Assembly (NCBI GenBank): GCA_002293005.1
Contig: DBCJ01000139.1
Span: 1-10,813 of the forward strand
From: Ignavibacteria bacterium UBA961
GTDB taxonomy: Bacteria; Bacteroidota; Ignavibacteria; Kapaibacteriales; UBA961
Length of the DNA stretch: 10,813 nt
Direction of reading: 5' to 3'
Shown here: positions 1-7,265 of the stretch, piece after piece
How positions within the stretch are numbered: the first letter of the stretch is position 1
How the letters are laid out: each line of letters begins with the position of its first letter
Notes under the pieces: generated by a model
Database searches by the model: none
What the model was told of the DNA's origin: nothing
What the model saw: only the letters and a program-made list of their open reading frames with translations
Made by a program: the position numbers and the translations under genes

Positions 1-2394
1 CAATTGATTATCTGTTTCTTGAATGCGCGTCAAAATGGCTTTTTTGAGTTCATCGGCTTCAAAGCGTTTTGAATTGACATCATCCATCGCTTCATTCAAA
101 CTTGTATTGCTACCTTTGAATTCTGTCAACTCCGAATGAAGATTACTCAATGTTGTATCTTGCTTCTCTCTTGCTGATTCAAGTGCCTCTTTGCGATATC
201 GCAATTTGGAAATTCCTTGCTCAAACAGATTACGATCAAATTCAGCTTTGCGAACCTGTTCTGTCAACTTCTTGATATCGATGGCATCATGATTAGCTTT
301 TGTGGAAGTAATCTCAGCATTCAATGCATCAATGTCTTTTGTCAAAGCATCCAATGCTTTTTGTTGCTTGGCGATTTGTTCTCTTCTTCCAATTCTCTTT
401 CCTTCTGAAGAGGAAATTGAACCACCGCGAATGATACCTTCTGATCCATGTATTTCACCACGAAGCGTGATGCATGTGCAATCGGGATTGCTTTTTCGAA
501 TGATATTTGCTGTATCGACGGAATCAACGATCAGAGTCTTGCCGAGAAGTAACCTGAGTGATTGTCGAATAGTATCATCAACAGATACGATTTCACTTGC
601 CCAACCAATGATACCTGATCCTTTTGGTTGATTGCCCGGTGCAGAACAGGTCGGAATGAATTCTCTGCAAAGAAAAGATGCTTTGCCTTTGGATGCTTTT
701 TCTAATTCTTCGCAACCTTGCATAGCTTCTGCCATGGTATCAACCACGAAATAACCGCCGGCATCTCCGAGAGCTGCTTCAATTGCAATTCCGATGGCTT
801 CATCAGCATCGATGATTTCTGCCAATGTGATTTTGCCTGATGCAGGATTCCATGTTTTTGATGATGACAAATACACCGAGCTTTCTTTGGTTTCAACCAG
901 ATTTGAAAGGAATTCGATGGATGCCGTCAAACGACCTTTCTCATTTTGTTTTTCGGCGATTGTCTCACGCAATGATCCCATGCGTGATTGCAATTCAGCA
1001 ATGCGTTCTTGTGCATCTTGCAAAGTGACTTCAGCTTCTCTCAACGCATTCGCGAATCGCTCTTGATCTTTGGCATTGGAATCAATTTCTTGAGTGACTG
1101 CTTCAAGTGAAATCTTGGTGCCTGAGATCTCACCTTCGGTTTCTGCAATGCGTCTTTCGAGTCCGGCAATGCGCTCCGAAGCTCTGTCTGAAGCAGATCT
1201 TCTTTCGGCAATTGTCTTGTCAAGAATTGCCAAAATCTCATCATATTGTTTTGCTTCGCCACGAAGTTCTTGAGCTTTATTTCGAACTTCTTCTCTTGCA
1301 TCGCGGAAATTCTTTACTTCAGTTTCAAGGGCATCACATTGAGCATGTAATTCAGCAACTCTTTCCTTAGATTTCTCTAGTGAATTCATTGATTCGCTTC
1401 TTGTATAATCTGCCTCTTTGGCCTGATCTATCGCGCGCACGATTGCTTCACTGAATGCTTTGATCCTTTCAATACTCACTGCTTTCTGTTGTGACATCGC
1501 AGCCAAATGCTTACTTGAATCATTCAATTGATTCTGTAATTCACGCATTTCGGCTTCGAATTGCTCTGCTTCAGCTTCCAGTGCTATACGCGCTTGTTCG
1601 GCATCATGTAATTCTTTTTCAAGAGTGGTTTTGCGTTCAATCAATGGAATGAGTTCTGCTTTTTTTGCAACAAGCAAAGCATCAATCTTCACATAATCAT
1701 GATGCAGAATCCATGCTTCGGTTTGTCGCAATTCATCGGTGATTTCACCATGCAGTTTAGCTTTTTCAGCTTGACGCTGTAATGTATAGACCGTCTTTTG
1801 CACTTCACGCATGATGTCTTGCACGCGCTCCACATCGGCTTTGATAGATTCAATTCTGCGTCTGGTTTCTTTTCTACGAGCTTTGTATTTGGTAACACCG
1901 GCAGCTTCTTCGAAGAGATGTCTGCGATCATCGGTTCTATCGCTCAATATTTTTTCAATCATCTTTAGCTCAATCACGGAATATGCATCGGCACCCATGC
2001 CGGTATCCATGAAGAGATCAATGATGTCCCGCAATCGACATTGTGTTTTGTTCAGGAAGTACTGACTTTCTCCATTGCGATAGAGTCTGCGGGTGAGTGT
2101 TACTTCGGTATATTCCGTTGGGAGAATATTGCGATTGTTTTGAATGGTGAGTGAAACTTCGGCGAGACCAACAGGACGACGAGTTCTTGTTCCATTGAAA
2201 ATCACATTTTCCATTGCATCAGAGCGTAGCACGGATGTCTTTTGTTCCCCGAGAGCCCATCTGATAGCATCCACGATATTTGTTTTTCCGCAACCATTGG
2301 GACCAACAATGGCGGAGAGTCCACCTTCAAAACCAAGTGAGGTTTTTTGAGCGAATGATTTAAAACCAATTATATCGACGGATGATAAATACAT
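1..2394 (-). CDS. smc: Chromosome segregation protein SMC (3' end beyond window)
   Basis: SMC is the ATPase core of the bacterial condensin that binds and extrudes DNA loops to organise and segregate the chromosome, with ScpA and ScpB as usual partners. The reading frame is open from an ATG at 2394 to base 1, giving 798 residues of a protein normally about 1150-1200 long. Seen: N-terminal GFKSFA (10-15), Walker A GPNGCGKT (31-38), FLNKTQCRLRDI, and the FEEAAGVTKYK signature that begins the first coiled coil. A long Glu/Lys/Gln/Ala-rich coiled coil runs to about 500, followed by a hinge at about 515-660 ending in GEIHGSEGIIRGGS, then the start of the returning coil. Walker B and the ABC signature lie beyond the edge. 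Odd point: the Q-loop glutamine position reads leucine (SVIELKM, 139-145). No Shine-Dalgarno is evident before the start. It is divergent from the ostA-like gene. Confidence 0.96.
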   Translation of the reverse strand, partial: MYLSSVDIIGFKSFAQKTSLGFEGGLSAIVGPNGCGKTNIVDAIRWALGEQKTSVLRSDAMENVIFNGTRTRRPVGLAEVSLTIQNNRNILPTEYTEVTLTRRLYRNGESQYFLNKTQCRLRDIIDLFMDTGMGADAYSVIELKMIEKILSDRTDDRRHLFEEAAGVTKYKARRKETRRRIESIKADVERVQDIMREVQKTVYTLQRQAEKAKLHGEITDELRQTEAWILHHDYVKIDALLVAKKAELIPLIERKTTLEKELHDAEQARIALEAEAEQFEAEMRELQNQLNDSSKHLAAMSQQKAVSIERIKAFSEAIVRAIDQAKEADYTRSESMNSLEKSKERVAELHAQCDALETEVKNFRDAREEVRNKAQELRGEAKQYDEILAILDKTIAERRSASDRASERIAGLERRIAETEGEISGTKISLEAVTQEIDSNAKDQERFANALREAEVTLQDAQERIAELQSRMGSLRETIAEKQNEKGRLTASIEFLSNLVETKESSVYLSSSKTWNPASGKITLAEIIDADEAIGIAIEAALGDAGGYFVVDTMAEAMQGCEELEKASKGKASFLCREFIPTCSAPGNQPKGSGIIGWASEIVSVDDTIRQSLRLLLGKTLIVDSVDTANIIRKSNPDCTCITLRGEIHGSEGIIRGGSISSSEGKRIGRREQIAKQQKALDALTKDIDALNAEITSTKANHDAIDIKKLTEQVRKAEFDRNLFEQGISKLRYRKEALESAREKQDTTLSNLHSELTEFKGSNTSLNEAMDDVNSKRFEADELKKAILTRIQETDNQL

Positions 2395-2514
2395 GTTGAT
2401 TCACGTGTGTGAAATGGAATCTATGGACTCTTTAAAATGCCTTGCAAAAATACGAAGTGTGCTTGTTTTGCTCTGCCTTGCGTTTTCCACATGTCCACAT
2501 AGAAGAAAAAGGCA

Positions 2515-2522
2515 TAACTTTG
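2515..2522 (+). promoter_or_regulatory. Candidate -7 element for the ostA-like gene
   Basis: TAACTTTG matches the Bacteroidota -7 consensus TAnnTTTG exactly and is identical to the -7 element before the SDR gene. It lies 48 bp before the ATG at 2571, predicting transcription start near 2529. No good TTTG sits at the -33 position (TGTC is found at N19), so the promoter is only half supported. The perfect DnaA box at 2537-2545 lies just downstream of the predicted start. Confidence 0.4.
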
Positions 2523-2536
2523 TGATAATGAGAGAT

Positions 2537-2545
2537 TTATCCACA
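2537..2545 (+). promoter_or_regulatory. Perfect DnaA box TTATCCACA
   Basis: Exact match to the consensus TTATNCACA in its high-affinity form, placed in the gap between the smc and ostA-like start codons. About 0.08 copies of this 9-mer are expected by chance on both strands of a window this size at equal base frequencies, yet two occur 80 bp apart here. No other perfect copy was noticed by eye. Confidence 0.6.
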
Positions 2546-2570
2546 GCTTTTCCCCCAATTTTCCAAATCT

Positions 2571-3950
2571 ATGTCAAGAATTGGCGCGCATAAACGAATC
2601 TTAAATCTTTTAATTATCCAGATGATGTGGATAATTTCAGGCATTGCAATTATGGCTGAAACTCGTGATCCAATCATTTTGCATCATGCGGATGTATTAT
2701 CAGGTTCGGAAAGTCCGACGGGTCCAATCAGACAGTGTCGTGGGAATGTGCATCTCTCTCAAGGGAATGTCTCGGTGAAATGTGATTATGCACTCTGGAA
2801 CATCAATAGCAATTCCGTTGAAATGTCGGGAAATGTGATTATCCAACAAGGAACAATGACTTTATCCATGCCTTCGGGTTCATATGATGGTGGCTCTAAA
2901 TTGGCCAGAGGACGAGGTGGTGTGAAAGTCATTGATCGAGGAAGAACGGTAAAAGCACTCTATGGTGATTATTCAACGGAGTCGTATCTCGCTAGATTTT
3001 TTGGAAATGTTTCTGTTGAAGATGATTCCACATTGATACATGCCGATTCAGCGCATTATGAAAGATCTACCAGACGAAGTCTTGCATTTGGAAGGGTTGT
3101 GGTATTAAGCAAAAATAATCCCGCCATCATAGAAGGTATATTCGCTGAAAACATCCCGAATGAGGGAATGACAAGAATAACCGGAAGACCAATCTTATTC
3201 TTGATTGATAGCACCAAGAAGACAGATACTATTCGCATTGAAAGAAAACAGGAATCAGGAAAAAAATCCAAAAAGAATGTTCAAACTCAGGATTCCATTT
3301 CCATCAAGCAATCATTTGCTTATGATACAATGACTGTGATCGCTGATACACTTGAGACTTCATCATCGAGAGGGAATATGTATGTGGCAAAACAGAATGT
3401 TGAGATCATTCGATCAGGAATGGCGGGAATATGTAATTCTGCATCATTCAAACCCGATAATGATACGCTGAGATTGGAAGGAAAGCCGATGATTTGGTTT
3501 GATTCAACGATGATGACTGCGGATTCTATGTATATTCTCATGAAGAAGAGATCGCTTGTCAAAATTGATGCAACGGGTTCGGCATTTACATTGACAAAAG
3601 ATGATACTCTCCGTCCACAAAGAGCTCAGCAATTGAGTGGAAAGCATATTGCCATCAATGTAAAACAGGATACGATTTTCAATATCGTTTCCGAAGTCCA
3701 AGCAAAGAGTTTGTATTTCTTACTGAGTGAAAAAGGGATTCCAGAAGGGGCTGCCAAAAATTCATGCGATACTATTGTCGTGAGATTTGAAGCTGGTGAA
3801 CCCGAATCCATCATTTGGATAGGTGGTGTTCAGGGGGAAGTATATCCCGAGCATGAAATTGAAGACAGAGAAATGTCATTCGATTTGCCGGGTAGACCCG
3901 AAGAGAGAAAAAGACCTATCAAGAGATCCCGACAATATCTTCATCATTGA
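2571..3950 (+). CDS. OstA/LptA-like exported protein (LPS transport family)
   Basis: Probable periplasmic OstA/LptA-like protein, a family whose beta-jellyroll repeats bridge lipopolysaccharide to the outer membrane. It has 459 residues. Residues 1-29 look like a signal peptide: basic N-region (SRIGAHKR), hydrophobic core (about 10-27), possible cleavage after IMA-29, and no lipobox cysteine. The mature part repeats the OstA pattern of short beta-strands such as CRGNVHLSQGNVSVKCDYA, VEMSGNVIIQQGTMTLSM, GDYSTESYLARFFGNV and ADSAHYER in the first half, and DTLETSSSRGNMYVAKQNV and ADSMYI in the second. A Lys/Ser-rich linker lies at about 225-240. The tail (about 425-459) is charged and probably disordered. 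The ATG at 2571 is preferred because later Met codons would lose the signal peptide; no Shine-Dalgarno is seen. The stop abuts the nadC stop. The family call rests on the repeat pattern; assignment as LptA itself is not secure. Confidence 0.75.
   Translation: MSRIGAHKRILNLLIIQMMWIISGIAIMAETRDPIILHHADVLSGSESPTGPIRQCRGNVHLSQGNVSVKCDYALWNINSNSVEMSGNVIIQQGTMTLSMPSGSYDGGSKLARGRGGVKVIDRGRTVKALYGDYSTESYLARFFGNVSVEDDSTLIHADSAHYERSTRRSLAFGRVVVLSKNNPAIIEGIFAENIPNEGMTRITGRPILFLIDSTKKTDTIRIERKQESGKKSKKNVQTQDSISIKQSFAYDTMTVIADTLETSSSRGNMYVAKQNVEIIRSGMAGICNSASFKPDNDTLRLEGKPMIWFDSTMMTADSMYILMKKRSLVKIDATGSAFTLTKDDTLRPQRAQQLSGKHIAINVKQDTIFNIVSEVQAKSLYFLLSEKGIPEGAAKNSCDTIVVRFEAGEPESIIWIGGVQGEVYPEHEIEDREMSFDLPGRPEERKRPIKRSRQYLHH
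2626..2634 (-). promoter_or_regulatory. Perfect DnaA box (minus strand)
   Basis: TGTGGATAA is the exact reverse complement of TTATCCACA. It falls in codons 19-22 of the ostA-like gene, inside the predicted signal peptide (Met-Trp-Ile), so coding constraint could also explain it. It lies in inverted orientation to the box at 2537 and 3 bp after the near match TTATCCAGA. Confidence 0.5.
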
Positions 3951-3953
3951 TCA
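3948..3953. other. Abutting convergent stop codons (TGATCA)
   Basis: The TGA of the ostA-like gene (3948-3950) is followed directly by the reverse-complement TGA of nadC (3951-3953), so the palindrome TGATCA ends both genes with no spacer. No hairpin terminator fits between them, so transcripts from both sides must overlap. Confidence 0.9.
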
Positions 3954-4799
3954 AGAAAGCAGATCAATATCCAGCGAGATGTCCATTGCGGTGGCAGAAT
4001 GTGTGATTGCCCCAACCGATATGAAATCAATGCCTGTCATTGCATAATCTCTGATTGTTGATAGAGTGATATTTCCTGAAGATTCTGTTTCCATTGCACG
4101 ATTTACAAGTTCCACGCCTGCTTTGGTTTGCTCAACAGTGAAATTGTCAAACAAAATTCTCTGCACGTTTCCATATTCAAGAATCTCGATGACATCCTGC
4201 AGGGAATCTGCCTCTACCTCAATGGGAATATCATCAGGAATATATTCTTTGCAAATGCGTATTGCATCTTTGATTCCACCTGCAGCCGCAATATGATTGT
4301 CTTTGATCATCGCCATATCATATAATCCCATGCGATGATTATTTCCACCGCCCATTCTCACTGCATATTTATCGAGTTCTCTCCAGCCCGGGATGGTTTT
4401 TCTTGTGTCCAGAATTCTTGCCCCGGTTCCTTCGATCGCATGCACATATTTTGCTGTGAGCGTGGCAACGCCACTCATTCTTTGCATGAAATTCAGAGCT
4501 GTTCTTTCGCCTGAAAGTAAATCACGAGCTTCGCCATCGATTTCCGCGAGAATCATTCCGGGTTCGACGATATCGCCATCTTGTACATGTTTCACCCAGG
4601 AAATACGATTGTCGCTGATGATTTGAAAGACCATTCCTGCTACATTGAGTCCACATGCAGTGCCATGTTGCTTGGCAATGAATGTGCCATGAGACCATGC
4701 GCCGATTTCCGGAAAAATACTTTCCGCAGTCACATCTCCTGTTCTGATGTCTTCATTTAATGCAATTTGTATGAGTCGGATGATTTCTGAATTATGCAC
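3951..4799 (-). CDS. nadC: Quinolinate phosphoribosyltransferase (nicotinate-nucleotide pyrophosphorylase, decarboxylating)
   Basis: Cytosolic enzyme of de novo NAD synthesis: quinolinate + PRPP gives nicotinate mononucleotide + CO2 + PPi. At 282 residues it has the usual family length. Seen motifs: LNEDIRTGDVT near the N-terminus, ERTALNFMQRMSGVAT (98-113), DTRKTIPGWR (131-140), KYAVRMGGGNNHRMGLYDM (144-162), KDNHI (166-170), IEVEAD (193-198), LFDNF (216-220) and GIDFISVGAITHSA (256-269). These cover the Arg, His, Lys, Glu and Asp residues that bind quinolinate and PRPP in this family. The start is GTG at 4799; no in-frame ATG lies nearby, and this start gives the canonical N-terminus. It begins 19 bp after the permease stop on the same strand, without a visible Shine-Dalgarno, so it is probably co-transcribed with the permease. 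nadA and nadB are not in the window. Confidence 0.96.
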   Translation of the reverse strand: MHNSEIIRLIQIALNEDIRTGDVTAESIFPEIGAWSHGTFIAKQHGTACGLNVAGMVFQIISDNRISWVKHVQDGDIVEPGMILAEIDGEARDLLSGERTALNFMQRMSGVATLTAKYVHAIEGTGARILDTRKTIPGWRELDKYAVRMGGGNNHRMGLYDMAMIKDNHIAAAGGIKDAIRICKEYIPDDIPIEVEADSLQDVIEILEYGNVQRILFDNFTVEQTKAGVELVNRAMETESSGNITLSTIRDYAMTGIDFISVGAITHSATAMDISLDIDLLS

Positions 4800-4818
4800 G
4801 ATGCTAATGTGATGGTGA

Positions 4819-6252
4819 TCAAGATTTCTTTTTCATGAATGCATAGAGAGGAATGCCTGTCAGCACAAGTAATACGCCGGGAATTGTCGTTCCGGGTTTG
4901 AAGAACAATAAGTCCAAAATGATTGCGCCGGCAAAGGCGATATACAAAGCGGGAAGTAAAGGATATCCAAATGCTTTATATGGTCTTTCGGCATCAGGTC
5001 TTTTCTTGCGTAAAATGAAGATGCCATAAATGGTCAGAATATAGAAAATCAAAACGGCTGTCACCACATAATCCAATAATGCGCCATAGGTGCCGGAGAG
5101 ACATAATAGCGAGGCCCAGATTGCTTGAATGATAAGTGCAATGCCGGGTACTCCATTTTGATTGAGATCTCCTGCTTTGGCAAAAAAGAGTCCATCCTTG
5201 GCCATTGCGAAATATGCTCGAGCTCCGGAGAGGATGATGCCATTATTGCAACCAAATGTTGAAATCATGATGAGTCCTGCCATGATTGCCGCTCCGCCCG
5301 CACCAAAGATGATTTCCGCAGCTGCTGCTCCCACTCTGTCGCTTGTTGCAAATTGCATCCCTCGGGCCATTACATCGCTTCCTTCTGGAAATCCAATTAC
5401 GGGGAGAACATGCATATATGCAACATTTGCAAGGATATAAAGTAAAGTGACTATACCTGTTCCAATTGCAAGGCTGAGTGGAATGTTTTTGGATGGTTCA
5501 CGAACTTCACCGGCCGTGAATGTGATATTGTTCCATGCATCGCTTGAGAAGATTGAACCAACCATTGCTGTACCGAACATTGCGATGAGCATTGCACCGC
5601 CAAGTTCCATGACCGTTCCATCCGGTGTGATTTGCTCTGCATCCCAAAATGTTGTGAGATTTTGAGTCCATGTTGCATGATCACTTCCAAAGAACAAGCC
5701 CAAACCAATGAGAATGATAAGAGCGGCTGTCTTGGAAAATGTAAATACATTCTGAATGATCTTACCTTCTCGCACACCACGAAGATTGATCCAAGTCAAT
5801 ATCCAAATACTGATGATTGCAAGGATTTGCGCACCTGAAATCGTGAAAGAGCCGATGCTCAGAAGAATATTTTTCTCACTTACAAAAGGAATGAACACTC
5901 CCGTATATTTAGCGAATGCAACTGCGACTGCTGCTATTGTACCGGTTTGTATGACGGAGAATAAAGTCCAACCATAGAGAAAAGCGATGAATGGATTATA
6001 TGCCTCACGCAGATACACATATTGCCCACCTGCCTTTGGCATCATGCCCGCAAGTTCGCCATAACTCAATGCGGCAATCAGGGTGAATATGCCGGTCAAT
6101 GCCCAAACGAGCAAAACCCAACCACCACCACCGATCGTGCGAGAAATATCTGCGCTGACAATAAAAATTCCGGAACCGATCATGGAGCCGATGACGAGCA
6201 TCGTGGAGTCAAAGAGTCCGAGATCGCGTTTAAATGTTTGTTCTTGATTCAT
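4819..6252 (-). CDS. APC-superfamily amino-acid permease
   Basis: Inner-membrane amino-acid transporter of the amino acid-polyamine-organocation superfamily, 477 residues with about 12 hydrophobic segments. TM1 holds the substrate-binding glycine motif GSMIGSGIFIVSADI (22-36). It is followed by SYGELAGMMPKAGGQYVY (63-80) and LREAYNPFIAFLYGW (81-95), typical of the family. The NNITFTAGEVREPSKNIPLS stretch (241-260) before the next helix resembles the L-type/SteT-like branch. The short tail ends in MKKKS. Substrate and mode (symport or exchange) cannot be read from the sequence. The ATG at 6252 is preceded by a weak AGG. The gene follows a terminator and a candidate promoter and leads into nadC 19 bp downstream. 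A functional link to NAD synthesis, such as supply of aspartate-family amino acids, would be speculation. Confidence 0.92.
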   Translation of the reverse strand: MNQEQTFKRDLGLFDSTMLVIGSMIGSGIFIVSADISRTIGGGGWVLLVWALTGIFTLIAALSYGELAGMMPKAGGQYVYLREAYNPFIAFLYGWTLFSVIQTGTIAAVAVAFAKYTGVFIPFVSEKNILLSIGSFTISGAQILAIISIWILTWINLRGVREGKIIQNVFTFSKTAALIILIGLGLFFGSDHATWTQNLTTFWDAEQITPDGTVMELGGAMLIAMFGTAMVGSIFSSDAWNNITFTAGEVREPSKNIPLSLAIGTGIVTLLYILANVAYMHVLPVIGFPEGSDVMARGMQFATSDRVGAAAAEIIFGAGGAAIMAGLIMISTFGCNNGIILSGARAYFAMAKDGLFFAKAGDLNQNGVPGIALIIQAIWASLLCLSGTYGALLDYVVTAVLIFYILTIYGIFILRKKRPDAERPYKAFGYPLLPALYIAFAGAIILDLLFFKPGTTIPGVLLVLTGIPLYAFMKKKS

Positions 6253-6276
6253 GAACTTGCCTAAAATAGATTGAGG

Positions 6277-6309
6277 CGAAAATAGGCATCAAAGCCGAGA
6301 ATATGCAAA
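6277..6309 (-). promoter_or_regulatory. Candidate permease-nadC promoter (Bacteroidota type)
   Basis: On the minus strand TTTG (6306-6309) is followed after 21 bp by TATTTTCG (6277-6284), one mismatch from TAnnTTTG. It ends 25 bp before the permease ATG. The -33 element begins 3 bp past the T-tract of the SDR terminator. The long spacer and the mismatch make it tentative. Confidence 0.35.
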
Positions 6310-6312
6310 GAC

Positions 6313-6337
6313 AAAAAAAAGACCGCTTTTGGCGGTC
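6313..6337 (-). terminator. Rho-independent terminator after the SDR gene
   Basis: On the minus strand a 6-bp GC-rich stem (GACCGC / GCGGTC, at 6332-6337 and 6321-6326) with a 5-nt loop CAAAA is followed at once by eight T residues (6313-6320). It starts 12 bp after the SDR stop codon and faces the right way for that gene. It should insulate the SDR from the permease-nadC unit. Confidence 0.88.
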
Positions 6338-6349
6338 AAATGATGCTGA

Positions 6350-7177
6350 TCATGCTTGTTCTTCGGGCGTCCACCAGGTGAGATCGATTGAGTCTTCTCC
6401 ACCATCCACGCCGAGAATCGTACCATTGATCCAATCACATTCCGGTTTGACGAGAAGTGAAATCACATTTGCAATATCTTCCGGTTGCGTAAGGCGATGA
6501 TAAGGATTGCGCATATATGCATTTTTCATGATGGTATCGCTACCAGGAATCTTATCCAATGCGGGAGTATATGTCACACCTGCTCGAATTGAATTTGCAG
6601 TGATTCCATGAGGAGCAAGTTCGAGAGCCATTTGTCTGATATATGATTCCATCGCGGATTTTGCAGCAGCAACAGCTCCATACATCGGCAAAACGCGTTG
6701 ACTTCCCGCTGAAGTCAAGCCAATGATGCGTGAACCTTTGGAAAATAGACCTGATGCCATGATTGCTTGTGACCAATAGATGATGCTATTTGCCATAACA
6801 TCCATTGTCATTTCAAGTTGTTTTTGGGAGCATACTTTGGTGTCTTTGTCGCCCACAAGTGGAAGCAAGCTTCCGAATGCCAAAGAATGGAGAAGTACTT
6901 TGACTGTGGAACCGGGATATTTTGCCATTTCTGCTTTGAGTGCTTCAACTATTTCAGTTCTGCGATCGGCATCTGCCGCATTCACATTGAAGAAATGCGT
7001 GTCAACTCCCAATGCATGCAAAGAGTGGCGAAGTTCATCGACTGCTGCCATACCTGCGGCTCTGTCAAGATGAACGCCAACAATATGATAACCCAATTTG
7101 GCCAATGCGAGAGCGGTTGCTTTACCGAAACCGCTTGATACGCCGAGAATGACGGCATAATTTCTTGGTGATGACAT
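6350..7177 (-). CDS. Enoyl-ACP reductase-like short-chain dehydrogenase (FabL/FabI type)
   Basis: Rossmann-fold SDR that probably reduces trans-2-enoyl-ACP with NAD(P)H in type II fatty-acid elongation. Counting from the ATG at 7177 it has 275 residues. The cofactor loop is GVSSGFGKATALALA (12-26), closer to the FabL pattern than to FabI's SIA-type loop. The catalytic motif is Y-x6-K (Tyr166, Lys173 in MYGAVAAAK), the enoyl-reductase spacing, not the Y-x3-K of ordinary SDRs. HSLAFGS (97-103) and the C-terminal INGTILGVDGGE (250-261) also fit. A TTG at 7195 would add six residues, but the ATG at 7177 has AGGA 6 bp upstream and is preferred. The gene stands alone, between its own promoter and a terminator. 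Another enoyl-reductase-like oxidoreductase remains possible; without a second fab gene in view, whether this is the main enoyl reductase is unknown. Confidence 0.82.
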   Translation of the reverse strand: MSSPRNYAVILGVSSGFGKATALALAKLGYHIVGVHLDRAAGMAAVDELRHSLHALGVDTHFFNVNAADADRRTEIVEALKAEMAKYPGSTVKVLLHSLAFGSLLPLVGDKDTKVCSQKQLEMTMDVMANSIIYWSQAIMASGLFSKGSRIIGLTSAGSQRVLPMYGAVAAAKSAMESYIRQMALELAPHGITANSIRAGVTYTPALDKIPGSDTIMKNAYMRNPYHRLTQPEDIANVISLLVKPECDWINGTILGVDGGEDSIDLTWWTPEEQA

Positions 7178-7201
7178 TTCTATTCCTGTATACAATCAAG
7201 G

Positions 7202-7237
7202 TGCATAAGTGGGGCAAAGTTAGGATTTATGCATAAG
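7202..7237. repeat. CTTATGCA direct repeats flanking the SDR -7 element
   Basis: The 8-mer CTTATGCA (minus strand) occurs at 7230-7237 and 7202-7209, 28 bp apart, on either side of the -7 element. The upstream copy is part of a 10-bp palindrome TTATGCATAA (7227-7236) in the promoter spacer. The placement is that of an operator pair; the binding protein is unknown. Confidence 0.45.
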
Positions 7238-7245
7238 ACCACAAA
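7215..7245 (-). promoter_or_regulatory. Promoter of the enoyl-reductase-like gene (Bacteroidota type)
   Basis: Minus strand: TTTG (7242-7245), 19 bp spacer, TAACTTTG (7215-7222). This is an exact match to the Bacteroidota primary-sigma consensus TTTG-N19-TAnnTTTG. Transcription would start near 7208, leaving a leader of about 30 nt with AGGA before the ATG at 7177. Confidence 0.7.
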
Positions 7246-7265
7246 GGTTTTGCAGAATGAATGCA

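Larger units (their letters stand above)
2483..2634. other. DnaA-box cluster, candidate replication origin or DnaA-controlled promoter region
   Basis: Within 152 bp there are two perfect DnaA boxes: TTATCCACA at 2537-2545 and its reverse complement TGTGGATAA at 2626-2634. There are also two one-mismatch relatives, TTTTCCACA (2483-2491) and TTATCCAGA (2614-2622), and a weaker ATGTCCACA (2491-2499). The stretch 2591-2640 is about 74% A+T, as expected of a DNA-unwinding element. The cluster straddles the smc/ostA-like divergent gap and the first 22 codons of the ostA-like gene. The motif matches are seen directly; function as oriC or as a DnaA-responsive control region is inferred. Against oriC: no dnaA or dnaN gene is in the window, the cluster partly lies in coding sequence, and most genes to its right run toward it. 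Confidence 0.45.

Noticed and set aside
302..631. Open frame of 109 codons on the + strand
   Set aside because: It is antisense to the smc hinge region, whose frame is continuous and conserved.
2445..2452. TATTTTTG (minus strand) as the smc promoter -7 element
   Set aside because: It fits TAnnTTTG, but no TTTG or TTG lies 17-23 bp upstream, and such a T-rich octamer is easily found by chance.
2393..2593. Open frame of 66 codons across the smc/ostA-like intergenic gap (+)
   Set aside because: It overlaps the smc start and the ostA-like start, has no recognisable domain, and its sequence is better explained by promoter and DnaA-box motifs.
5451..5780. Open frame of 109 codons on the - strand
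   Set aside because: It is a shifted frame inside the permease; the permease frame carries the conserved motifs and hydrophobic segments.
7178..7195. TTG at 7195 as start of the SDR gene
   Set aside because: The ATG at 7177 has AGGA at a good distance and gives the normal family N-terminus.
7251..7265. Short TGCA...TGCA inverted repeat after the SRAP stop as a terminator
   Set aside because: The stem is only 4 bp and no T-tract follows on the minus strand.
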